Below, piece after piece: positions 1-7,305 of a stretch of 22,389 nt of DNA. Position 1 is the stretch's first letter; every line of letters begins with the position of its first letter. This DNA is from Bacteroidota bacterium (GTDB lineage: Bacteria; Bacteroidota; Bacteroidia; Flavobacteriales; Flavobacteriaceae), in the NCBI GenBank assembly GCA_004356305.1, contig SMXJ01000072.1, positions 1-22,389 on the forward strand, in the 5' to 3' direction. The translations under genes and the position numbers were made by a program. The notes under the pieces are model-generated. The model saw only the letters and a program-made list of their open reading frames with translations. It did no database searches and was not told the DNA's origin.

Positions 1-87
1 ATTTTTGGTCGGCTGACCTATTTAGATATCAAACCTTTCAGATCTCAAATTTCTCAACGGTTTTTATTTGTATTAGTTAGGTATTAA
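1..87 (+). CDS. Possible C-terminal end of an upstream gene (partial)
   Basis: Frame 1 is open from the first base to a TAA at 85-87 and encodes 28 residues rich in hydrophobic and basic residues, ending in FVLVRY. It reads like the last part of a membrane protein, and it lies 35 bases before the next gene on the same strand. The stretch is too short to assign a family, and an open frame of this length can occur by chance. The call rests only on position and composition. Confidence 0.3.
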   Translation: MFGRLTYLDIKPFRSQISQRFLFVLVRY

Positions 88-122
88 TCTTCCTTTCGTC
101 TAATGATTCAAGGTTTTTGATT

Positions 123-554
123 ATGTATAAGATACTGGCTTCCCTCATTTTTTTCGGAACGATCATGACTTCAGGATATGCTTCCGAAGAGAAAATATAT
201 ATCAAAATATACTACTCCAACGGTATCATTAAAGCCGAAGGTTGGCAGATGGGAGCGATTAAAACCGACGATTGGATATTTTATCACTCCAATGATAGAG
301 TCGTTTCCAAAGGACATATTGAAAAAGAAGGGCATTATGTTAATGGAAGCGCTGAAGATTGGTGGGTTTTTTACGACATCGAGAGTTCAAAAACAATTAA
401 ATTTCAGTATAGGAACAATTTAAAAAACGGGTACAGTTTGTGTTATAAAAATACAAAGTTGATCAAGGCCGAAAAGTATATCAACGATAAAAAAGTCGGG
501 GAATGGAATTCGTTTATAGCTTTTAAACTCGATAATCCCGGAGTTTCGTTTTGA
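123..554 (+). CDS. Exported MORN-like repeat protein
   Basis: This 143-residue protein begins with a hydrophobic signal peptide (about residues 1-20, ending SGYAS). The rest is a run of short units of the type NG-x-I-x-x-EG-x-x-x-G-x-x-x-x-x-W-x-x-Y, as in the MORN/YwqK-like repeats common in Bacteroidota. Such repeats form beta-hairpin stacks and have no known catalytic activity. ATG at 123 is preferred to a TTG two codons upstream because it directly precedes the signal peptide. The stop codon overlaps the ATG of the next gene by one base (TGATG), so the protein is probably translationally coupled to the glycosyltransferases and may act with them in the envelope. The repeat class is fairly clear; the function is unknown. 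Confidence 0.7.
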   Translation: MYKILASLIFFGTIMTSGYASEEKIYIKIYYSNGIIKAEGWQMGAIKTDDWIFYHSNDRVVSKGHIEKEGHYVNGSAEDWWVFYDIESSKTIKFQYRNNLKNGYSLCYKNTKLIKAEKYINDKKVGEWNSFIAFKLDNPGVSF

Positions 555-1249
555 TGGATCCTTCTATAAAAGTAATTATTCCTGCCTATAACGAAGCAGA
601 TTCTATCAAGAAGGTCATAGGCGATATCCCAACCCTGGTTTCTGAAATTATTGTGGTGAGCAACAATTCCAGCGATGCAACCGAAACAATTGCAAGAAAA
701 GCGGGCGCTACGGTCTTAAAAGAAGAAAGAAGAGGATATGGTTATGCCTGTTTGAAGGCTATGGAATATATTTCTGAACTTCACTCGAAACCGGATATTA
801 TAGTCTTTTTGGATGGGGATTATAGTGATTATCCCGAACAACTCCTCGAAATTATAGAACCCATAATCAAAGACAAAATTGACTTTGTAGTTGGTGCAAG
901 AGACAAAAAATTACGTGAAAAAGGATCGATGACCAGCCCCCAGATTTTCGGAAATTGGCTCGCCACCCGATTGATGCAACTTTTCTTTCGATCTAAATTT
1001 ACGGATTTAGGGCCTTTCCGGGCAATTACCTATACTAAATTGCTCGATCTGAATATGGAAGACAAAACATATGGTTGGACTGTAGAAATGCAATTAAAAG
1101 CACTTCTGCAGAAATATTCTTACGTGGAAGTTCCGGTCAAATACCGTAACAGAATAGGCGACTCAAAGGTTTCGGGAACCATAAAAGGGACTATATTTGC
1201 AGGCGTTAAAATTTTAGGTTGGATCTTTAAATACAGTTTTAAAAAATGA
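554..1249 (+). CDS. Glycosyltransferase family 2, DPM/DPG-synthase type
   Basis: The 231-residue protein is a GT-A fold family 2 glycosyltransferase. It opens with the nucleotide-sugar binding strand VIIPAYNEADSI (residues 7-18), followed by EIIVVSNNSSDAT (31-43) and the metal-binding LDGDYSDYP with DxD at D87-G88-D89. The later GPFRAI and YGWTVEMQ motifs are typical of dolichyl-phosphate mannose or glucose synthase-like enzymes. There is no C-terminal membrane domain, so it is probably cytoplasmic or peripheral and transfers a sugar from a nucleotide donor to a polyprenyl phosphate or another lipid acceptor. ATG at 554 is preferred over TTG at 551. It overlaps the previous gene by 1 base and the next by 4 bases (ATGA). 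The donor sugar cannot be read from the sequence. Confidence 0.88.
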   Translation: MDPSIKVIIPAYNEADSIKKVIGDIPTLVSEIIVVSNNSSDATETIARKAGATVLKEERRGYGYACLKAMEYISELHSKPDIIVFLDGDYSDYPEQLLEIIEPIIKDKIDFVVGARDKKLREKGSMTSPQIFGNWLATRLMQLFFRSKFTDLGPFRAITYTKLLDLNMEDKTYGWTVEMQLKALLQKYSYVEVPVKYRNRIGDSKVSGTIKGTIFAGVKILGWIFKYSFKK

Positions 1250-2736
1250 TATTGGAAAGTATTATCATAGTCATTTACTCTGCCGCTTTAGCACTGATAT
1301 TTTTGTATGCTTTGGCACAACTCAACCTCCTTTTCAATTACGTGAGGGCTCGAAAAAAGAATGAAGATTGTCCGAAGTTCGATCTTTCAAATAGGAACGA
1401 AGTGCCTTACGTGACCATTCAACTACCGGTATACAACGAAATGTATGTCATGAAGCGACTGCTAAATAATATTGCGCGAATAGATTATCCGAATGAGAGG
1501 CTGGAAATTCAAGTGTTGGACGATTCTACCGATGAATCATTCGAGGAGAATGCTGCACAAATTAAAAAATTACAGGAATCCGGCTTGGACATTCAACATG
1601 TGACCCGGGAAAATAGGATTGGATTTAAAGCCGGAGCTTTAAAAGAAGGATTAAAAACCGCCAAAGGGGAATTTATCGCCATTTTTGATGCCGATTTCCT
1701 TCCTGGTAAAAACTGGCTACAAGATACGATTCCTTATTTTAAAAATCCTGAAATAGGGGTGGTGCAAACGCGCTGGGGACATATCAACAGAGATTATTCC
1801 ATCCTCACGCGCGTGCAAGCCTTCGCTCTCGATGTCCATTTCACACTGGAGCAAGTGGGGCGTAACAGTAAAGGACATTTTATTAATTTTAATGGTACTG
1901 CTGGGGTATGGCGTCGTGAGTGTATTATAAATGCGGGTAACTGGGAAGGAGATACGCTTACCGAAGATCTTGATCTTAGTTACCGCGCTCAACTGAAAAA
2001 TTGGAAGTTTAAGTACCTGGAAGAGGTCGAGACACCAGCCGAACTCCCTGTGGTGATGAGTGCTGCCCGAACACAGCAGTTTCGATGGAATAAGGGAGGG
2101 GCGGAGAATTTTCAGAAAATGTCGTGGAAAGTTCTAAAAAATAAGAATACATCGTATAAAACCAAGATACATGGCATCATTCACCTCTTAAACAGTACTA
2201 TGTTTTTGATTATACTCATCGTAGCTGTGTTGAGTATTCCCATGCTATATATAAAAAATGAATATGCCCATTTAAGTACGTATTTTATAGTTATGAGCTT
2301 CTTCGTGATCAGTACTCTTATTTTCTTTATCTGTTATTGGTTCACCTATAGGAATATTTACGGAGGAGGGATAAGTAGGTTCGTTGAGTATGTTGGAATG
2401 TTCTTTGTATTCTTCTCAGTTGCAATGGGTTTTTCGTTGCACAATTCGGTTGCCGTATTGGAAGGCCATTTTGGAAAGAAAAGTGAATTTATACGCACGC
2501 CAAAATTCAATATAAATACGCTTAATGACAGTTGGAAAGGGAATAAATACCTCAACAAAAAGATATCCCCTCATGTAATTCTCGAAGGTATTTTAATGTT
2601 GTATTTTGCTTTCGGAATGTATTCTGCATTCGTAGTTGGAGACCACGGCGGTGATTTTGGATTGTTTCCGTTTCACCTTATGCTTTTCATCGGCTTTGGC
2701 TATGTCTTTTTTAAGAGTCTCGCTTCCAAAGTATAA
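1246..2736 (+). CDS. Processive membrane glycosyltransferase, cellulose-synthase/CslA-like family 2
   Basis: This 496-residue integral membrane glycosyltransferase has one N-terminal helix (about 5-30), a large cytosolic GT-A domain, and four or five C-terminal helices (about 311-335, 342-367, 378-402, 444-466, 472-490). All motifs of the processive family 2 group are present: D92-D93 in LDDSTDE, FDAD with D148 and D150, TED at 239-241 and QxxRW at 277-281. The family (BcsA, CslA mannan synthases, curdlan-type synthases) couples beta-linked chain elongation to export across the inner membrane. The length is normal for CslA-like enzymes and there is no PilZ domain, so c-di-GMP control is not indicated. 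The ATGA overlap with the preceding glycosyltransferase implies one transcript. Whether the product is a homopolymer or a glycolipid is unknown. Confidence 0.88.
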   Translation: MILESIIIVIYSAALALIFLYALAQLNLLFNYVRARKKNEDCPKFDLSNRNEVPYVTIQLPVYNEMYVMKRLLNNIARIDYPNERLEIQVLDDSTDESFEENAAQIKKLQESGLDIQHVTRENRIGFKAGALKEGLKTAKGEFIAIFDADFLPGKNWLQDTIPYFKNPEIGVVQTRWGHINRDYSILTRVQAFALDVHFTLEQVGRNSKGHFINFNGTAGVWRRECIINAGNWEGDTLTEDLDLSYRAQLKNWKFKYLEEVETPAELPVVMSAARTQQFRWNKGGAENFQKMSWKVLKNKNTSYKTKIHGIIHLLNSTMFLIILIVAVLSIPMLYIKNEYAHLSTYFIVMSFFVISTLIFFICYWFTYRNIYGGGISRFVEYVGMFFVFFSVAMGFSLHNSVAVLEGHFGKKSEFIRTPKFNINTLNDSWKGNKYLNKKISPHVILEGILMLYFAFGMYSAFVVGDHGGDFGLFPFHLMLFIGFGYVFFKSLASKV

Positions 2737-2834
2737 CGACAGCTTCTATGCGTTTTTCGTTATAAAAATTCGTGGTAACTTATCCTCGATTGTAATAATT
2801 CATTATACTTGATCGAACTAATACGCTGCGTACT

Positions 2835-3761
2835 GTGAGGCTTATTTTATACTGCCTTTTTTTAACGATGAGTTTTTGTTGTGCTCTTGGCCAGGAAACC
2901 ATTCCCAAAGACCCCATATACAAGAACATGCTGGAAATTCGCCACGATAATGATTTTCTTCTCTTTACAGACAGGTATTACTCGACGGGAAATTTTATTG
3001 GATGGAGAAGGCTTTTGGATCAAAAAAATAATTCTTCAGACAAAAGCCAATACAGTCTTTTTATCCAACAAGAAATATACACCCCGGCAGATCTATTGGA
3101 AACTGAAATCAAGAAGCTTGACAGGCCATACGCCGGATTTCTAGGATTGACCAACGGACTCACTTTTACCAACTCCAGAAGACTGCTGGATATTCAATTT
3201 ACCATTGGCATTACAGGGCCATACTCAGGTGCTGAGGGATTACAAACAGCTTTTCATAAAAATGCCTTTGATTCTCGTATGGCTACTTGGTTGGGACAAA
3301 TTAAGACAGCGGCCTATGGAAATCTGTACGCAACTTATACGAGGGAGTGGAAATGGCAGCCCAATCCGTTTAGTGTTCATTTTGCACTAAGTCCCAAAAC
3401 CGCCCTTGGCAATAAAGATATTTACTTTCAGCAGGAAGCTGCTTTTTATTTTGGCAGGAGAAATTCAATACAGACCACTTCGGCCTATCAACAATTAGGA
3501 AGTACCAAAAACGAATGTTTTTTTGTGATCAGGCTGGCTTATCGATATGTTTTTCACGATGCCCTGTTAGAAGGAAATCTTATCGGAGATTCTTCGCTAT
3601 TTCTGATAGATCCGTACCGGAATATGTTCTTATATAATTTTGAATTCTACACCCGTATGAAGCGTCACAATATAAAATTCACCTATAATTTTCGAACACC
3701 AAAAACGCGAAGAACATTTCCACATTTGTATTTCACTATTAGCGTCGCACGTACTTTTTAA
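2835..3761 (+). CDS. LpxR-like outer-membrane lipid A 3'-O-deacylase (DUF2219), copy 1
   Basis: The 308-residue protein has a signal peptide (about 1-19, CALG before Q20) and a beta-barrel-like body of alternating polar and hydrophobic residues ending in an aromatic residue (ARTF). Motifs of the LpxR/DUF2219 family are clear: HDNDF with N39-D40, TDRYYSTGNF (45-54), LDRPYAG (95-101) and ITGPYSGAEGLQTAFH with H141. In enterobacterial LpxR an Asn-Asp pair near the mature N-terminus and a histidine after the GP-[DS]-[AS]-G block form the active site; here both are kept. LpxR removes the 3'-acyloxyacyl chain of lipid A at the outer membrane; the substrate here is inferred. GTG at 2835 is the only start that keeps the full signal peptide. 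A paralogue follows 12 bases downstream. Confidence 0.85.
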   Translation: MRLILYCLFLTMSFCCALGQETIPKDPIYKNMLEIRHDNDFLLFTDRYYSTGNFIGWRRLLDQKNNSSDKSQYSLFIQQEIYTPADLLETEIKKLDRPYAGFLGLTNGLTFTNSRRLLDIQFTIGITGPYSGAEGLQTAFHKNAFDSRMATWLGQIKTAAYGNLYATYTREWKWQPNPFSVHFALSPKTALGNKDIYFQQEAAFYFGRRNSIQTTSAYQQLGSTKNECFFVIRLAYRYVFHDALLEGNLIGDSSLFLIDPYRNMFLYNFEFYTRMKRHNIKFTYNFRTPKTRRTFPHLYFTISVARTF

Positions 3762-3773
3762 TCTTTGAAAACA

Positions 3774-4709
3774 ATGAAAGCAAACCTAAGAAAAAACATC
3801 CTTGTGTTTCTTTTTTTATGCTTCATTTATGAAAGTAATTGGGCGCAAAACGAGATCGACTTAAATCCAAAAAATCAAATAGAATTCCAACATGATAATG
3901 ATCTAATAGGTCTCACAGATCGCTATTATACCAGCGGTCTTTTTCTAACCTATCGAAGACGCTTGACAAGCGGGATATTCCCGTCAATAACAGAGCAACT
4001 TAGCTTTCAGTTTCAAATAATGGTTTATACACCTGACGATCTGGATGCGGTGAATGTCCATAAGCTTGACCGCCCATATGCCGGATTCTCAGGTTTGAAT
4101 ATGGGCTGGTCTTTCGCGAAAAAGGAATGGATGATCGAAAGCAAATTTCTCATTGGTCTCATGGGCCCATCCTCTGGAGCAGGACAATTTCATCGTTGGT
4201 TTCATTCAGAAGTTATTAATTTTAGCATTGCTCCGTGGATCGCAGAAATCGAGGACAGTTTTCACACGAATCTAGAATTGATATTGGTCAAGGAATGGCA
4301 GCTATCGCCAAATCCATTTAGTGTTTATCTGGCATTGACACCTGCCCTGGCGTACGGCACTAAAGACGTGTATATCGAGCCAAAGATCATTTTTTATTTC
4401 GGGAGAAGAAATCCACTGAACTCAAGTATCGCCTATGACCAAATTGGTTCTGTGGAAAACGAAACCTTTTTTACCATGCGTTTGGCTTATCGATATGTAT
4501 CGCACAATGCCTTGCTGCAAGGCAATCGATCGGGGGATAATTCACCCTTTACTATTGAGCCCAATGAAAAGTTGGTGGATTTTGGGTTCGACCTCAATCA
4601 TCGCTCAAAAAAGAACAATTATAAGTTTGGTTATCACACTCTCTCAAAAGAAGCGGCCGAGCTTAACAGGCACAAATATCTTAGCATATCGTACGCCAGA
4701 AGTTTTTGA
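3774..4709 (+). CDS. LpxR-like outer-membrane lipid A 3'-O-deacylase (DUF2219), copy 2
   Basis: This is a 311-residue paralogue of the preceding gene. It has a signal peptide (about 1-24, ending NWA before Q25) and the same family motifs: HDNDL with N42-D43, TDRYYTSGLF (48-57), LDRPYAG (98-104) and LMGPSSGAGQFHRWFH with the presumed catalytic H144. The C-terminus again ends ISYARSF, typical of an outer-membrane barrel. ATG at 3774 is preferred to an in-frame TTG at 3765. The 12-base gap to copy 1 suggests co-transcription. The two copies differ throughout the extracellular loop segments, so this is an old duplication rather than a recent one. Two active deacylases with different lipid A or acyl preferences is a reasonable inference. 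Confidence 0.85.
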   Translation: MKANLRKNILVFLFLCFIYESNWAQNEIDLNPKNQIEFQHDNDLIGLTDRYYTSGLFLTYRRRLTSGIFPSITEQLSFQFQIMVYTPDDLDAVNVHKLDRPYAGFSGLNMGWSFAKKEWMIESKFLIGLMGPSSGAGQFHRWFHSEVINFSIAPWIAEIEDSFHTNLELILVKEWQLSPNPFSVYLALTPALAYGTKDVYIEPKIIFYFGRRNPLNSSIAYDQIGSVENETFFTMRLAYRYVSHNALLQGNRSGDNSPFTIEPNEKLVDFGFDLNHRSKKNNYKFGYHTLSKEAAELNRHKYLSISYARSF

Positions 4710-4774
4710 AATGCTGGCCTTATTTATTAATCAATGCTATTGGATACGGCTAGCGTATTTATAATTTATTCCAG

Positions 4775-6001
4775 CTAAAATTCTACTTCAACTTCGAATA
4801 ATTCCCCATCTCGTTCTACAGTGACTTTGGTCTTTTGGCCTATTTCAAAGGTGGCGAGGGCCTTCATATAACTCATCATATCGGTAACCGGGATCGTATC
4901 TAGTTTTTTAACCACATCCCCTTTTTGAAGTCCCGCTTTTTGTGCAGGTCTGTCCTCACTCACACCGTCGATACGCATACCTTCTCCGGTAAATAAATAA
5001 TCGGGCACCACCCCCAAGCCAACTTTGAAAACAGGGACTTCCTCGCTTTCGTTTTTAGTTTTTCTGAAGGCTAACTTTCCGTCGTCATCAAGATCATTCA
5101 GGATATTAATAATATAATTTGAAATTAGTTCCATCCCTTGATAGTTTAGCTTTTCAGCATCATCGCCGGGCTTGTGATAATCTTCATGCTGACCCGTAAA
5201 AAAGCTCAACACCGGTATATCCGCAAGATAAAAAGAAGTGAAATCACTGGGGCCTATGCCACTCTCATGCTCTTTAATTATGAGCCCCTGATCGTTATTG
5301 GCAAAAAGGATTTGTTTAAAGATAGGCGAAGTCCCTACCCCATGAACAGCTATAGTGTTTTCTTCATTAAGACGGCCAACCATATCAAGATTGATCATAT
5401 AGGCTATACTTTCGAATGGAATGGTTGCATTTTTCACGAAATAATTCGACCCTAAAAGACCCATTTCTTCTCCGGAAAAAGCGATAAAAAGATAGTTGTG
5501 ATCTTTGATTTCATCAAGCCTACTGGCTATTTGAAGCATCATTGCCACTCCGCTTGCATTATCATCAGCACCATTATGAATCGAGTCTCCCTCACGAAAT
5601 AAAGACCCTTCACCTCCAATGCCTAAATGATCATAATGCGCTCCAATTACGACAGTGGTTTCGGCATTATTATTATAAAACCCAATCACATTTCGTCCTT
5701 TTAACAGGCCTTCTCCTTCCAATGTATCCGCTACTTTAGCCTCTTGATGAGGATTCGTACTGGGTTTAAAAGTAAATTCCTGAAAATAGCCTTCAGTACC
5801 TTGAGGTTGTAACTCCAATTCCTTAAAACGCTTCGCGATAAAGTCGGCCGCTTTTAGTTCGCCTTCAGTTCCGGTTTTTCTCCCCAGGAAATTATCATCG
5901 GCCAAAACAAATACATCCTCCTTCATCGTTACTATTTCTTTCACTTCGTTCTTACAACTAACAAAAACTGAAAGGGTAAAAAGTATAATAAATGCTCGCA
6001 T
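4775..6001 (-). CDS. M28 family zinc metallopeptidase lipoprotein with C-terminal PDZ domain
   Basis: The 408-residue protein starts with a lipoprotein signal (lipobox FVSC, C16) and is probably membrane-anchored outside the cytoplasm. The M28 aminopeptidase domain (about 25-305) shows the co-catalytic zinc set: H122 in AHYDHLG, bridging D146 in GADDNASG, E178/E179 in FSGEEMG, D206 in NLDMVGR and H276 in EDYHKPGDD. A PDZ domain fills about 326-408 (GLGVVPDYL, then PAQKAGLQKGDVV). Members of this family cleave N-terminal residues from peptides. The open frame continues 69 codons upstream, but that extension would overlap the divergent lipoprotein gene, and the signal peptide begins exactly at ATG 6001. 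A TACTTTTG promoter element lies just upstream at 6017-6024. The convergent neighbour is LpxR copy 2. Confidence 0.9.
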   Translation of the reverse strand: MRAFIILFTLSVFVSCKNEVKEIVTMKEDVFVLADDNFLGRKTGTEGELKAADFIAKRFKELELQPQGTEGYFQEFTFKPSTNPHQEAKVADTLEGEGLLKGRNVIGFYNNNAETTVVIGAHYDHLGIGGEGSLFREGDSIHNGADDNASGVAMMLQIASRLDEIKDHNYLFIAFSGEEMGLLGSNYFVKNATIPFESIAYMINLDMVGRLNEENTIAVHGVGTSPIFKQILFANNDQGLIIKEHESGIGPSDFTSFYLADIPVLSFFTGQHEDYHKPGDDAEKLNYQGMELISNYIINILNDLDDDGKLAFRKTKNESEEVPVFKVGLGVVPDYLFTGEGMRIDGVSEDRPAQKAGLQKGDVVKKLDTIPVTDMMSYMKALATFEIGQKTKVTVERDGELFEVEVEF

Positions 6002-6006
6002 ATCGT

Positions 6007-6014
6007 TATTTTTG
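6007..6014 (+). promoter_or_regulatory. -7 promoter element for the PD40 lipoprotein gene
   Basis: TATTTTTG matches the Bacteroidota -7 consensus TAnnTTTG and lies 18 bases before the ATG at 6033, implying a short leader. No convincing TTG -33 element is present at the usual distance. Confidence 0.5.
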
Positions 6015-6016
6015 CA

Positions 6017-6024
6017 CAAAAGTA
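6017..6024 (-). promoter_or_regulatory. -7 promoter element for the M28 peptidase gene
   Basis: Read on the - strand this is TACTTTTG, a full match to TAnnTTTG, 15 bases before the peptidase ATG at 6001. Only two bases separate it from the + strand element at 6007-6014, so the two divergent promoters must compete for overlapping DNA. Confidence 0.55.
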
Positions 6025-6032
6025 TACTAAAA

Positions 6033-7163
6033 ATGAGATTTATAACATTCTGTGTCCTCTTAATGGGGTTAATATCGTGTAAAAATGATAAGGACATTTC
6101 TGCTGTGCCGGTTACCGATGAGACCGACAGGGTCAGTTCCCAAACATCAACTATTGAAAAGACTAACAACAACTTGATATATCCGGACGAAAAACACTTT
6201 AAATCCATACGTCAAGTGACCTATGGAGGTGACAATGCAGAGGCCTATTGGAGTTTTGATGATAAGCAATTGGTGTTTCAGTCTAATTTTAAGGATTGGG
6301 ACCTGAGTTGTGACCAAATGTTCTTAATGAATGCGTCACAAACGTTTGAGGATTCGAAACCTCCAATGATCAGCACGGGTAGAGGGCGTACCACATGTGC
6401 CTATTTTTTACCGGACAATAAACATATTTTGTATGGTTCTACTCATTTGGTGAACGATAAATGCCCGGATGTTCCTCTTCGGGAAAATGGTAAATACGTA
6501 TGGCCGGTCTATGAAAGTTTCGATATTTTTATTGCAGATCTCGAAGGAAATATTATAGCCCAACTCACAAACGAACCTGGCTATGACGCCGAAGCAACGG
6601 TTTCGCCCAAAGGAGATAAAATAGTATTTACGTCTATGCGATCCGGTGATCTGGAATTGTATACCATGAATCTTGACGGTAGTGATGTAAAACAGATCAC
6701 TGATGAGTTAGGCTACGATGGAGGCGCCTTCTTTTCGCCGGATGGAACACAATTGATCTTCCGCTCATCACGACCAAAATCTGAAGCCGAAATCAAAGAG
6801 TACAAAGATCTACTGGCCCAGGGACTGGTACAACCTACCGAAATGGAGCTTTACCTTTGTAATGCTGATGGTAGTGATCTACGTCAATTGACCCATCTTG
6901 GTAACGCTAATTGGAGTCCGTTCTTTCATCCCGATGGGAAGAAAATTCTATTCAGCAGTAATTATGAATCAGAAAGAGGCTTCCCGTTTAACCTGTACCT
7001 AATTGACCTGGATGGGAAAAACCTGGAGCGTGTCACCCATGGTGAAACATTTGATGCCTTTCCGGTATTCTCGAATGATGGGAAGTATCTTGCGTTTTCC
7101 TCCAACCGGAACAACGGTGGTAATAGGGACACCAATCTTTTTATAGCCGAATGGCAGGATTAA
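6033..7163 (+). CDS. PD40/TolB-like beta-propeller lipoprotein
   Basis: The 376-residue protein has a lipoprotein signal (lipobox LISC, C16) followed by a linker rich in Thr, Ser and Asp and then WD40-like (PD40) propeller blades. Repeats of the form SPxGxxIxFxSxRxGxxxLYxxxxDGSxxxQIT are clear around residues 195-230, 237-285, 290-325 and 335-372. They match the C-terminal propeller of TolB, but the N-terminal TolB domain is missing, so this is not the TolB of the Tol-Pal complex. Such lipoproteins may bind proteins or glycans on the cell surface or in the periplasm. ATG at 6033 is preferred to a TTG at 6012, which overlaps the promoter. The divergent neighbour is a secreted peptidase, a pairing that suggests shared control; the actual role is unknown. 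Confidence 0.82.
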   Translation: MRFITFCVLLMGLISCKNDKDISAVPVTDETDRVSSQTSTIEKTNNNLIYPDEKHFKSIRQVTYGGDNAEAYWSFDDKQLVFQSNFKDWDLSCDQMFLMNASQTFEDSKPPMISTGRGRTTCAYFLPDNKHILYGSTHLVNDKCPDVPLRENGKYVWPVYESFDIFIADLEGNIIAQLTNEPGYDAEATVSPKGDKIVFTSMRSGDLELYTMNLDGSDVKQITDELGYDGGAFFSPDGTQLIFRSSRPKSEAEIKEYKDLLAQGLVQPTEMELYLCNADGSDLRQLTHLGNANWSPFFHPDGKKILFSSNYESERGFPFNLYLIDLDGKNLERVTHGETFDAFPVFSNDGKYLAFSSNRNNGGNRDTNLFIAEWQD

Positions 7164-7209
7164 TATCTATTTCATTATTTTAATTCTCCGCAATAAAGAT
7201 CAAAAAATA

Positions 7210-7256
7210 TCGAGAATCCGGCAAAATTGTAACTTGCTTCTCGACAGATTTTTTTT
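7210..7256 (+). terminator. Possible intrinsic terminator after the PD40 lipoprotein gene
   Basis: TCGAGAA (7210-7216) pairs with TTCTCGA (7238-7244), and GCAA/TTGC pairs inside it. A run of eight T follows at 7249-7256 after a four-base gap. The bulge and the gap make this a weaker case than the terminators at 16775 and 18442. Confidence 0.35.
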
Positions 7257-7305
7257 AAATTCCGGCGCATCTTGAAAAATCACCTGAAGTGGCCGAACTT
7301 ATATT

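Noticed and set aside
4744..4758. Small inverted repeat ATACG-GCTAG-CGTAT between two convergent genes
   Set aside because: The stem is only five base pairs and lacks a proper T-run, so a terminator call is not supported.
6002..6208. 69-codon N-terminal extension of the M28 peptidase
   Set aside because: It covers the divergent promoters and the first part of the lipoprotein gene, and a canonical lipoprotein signal peptide starts at ATG 6001.
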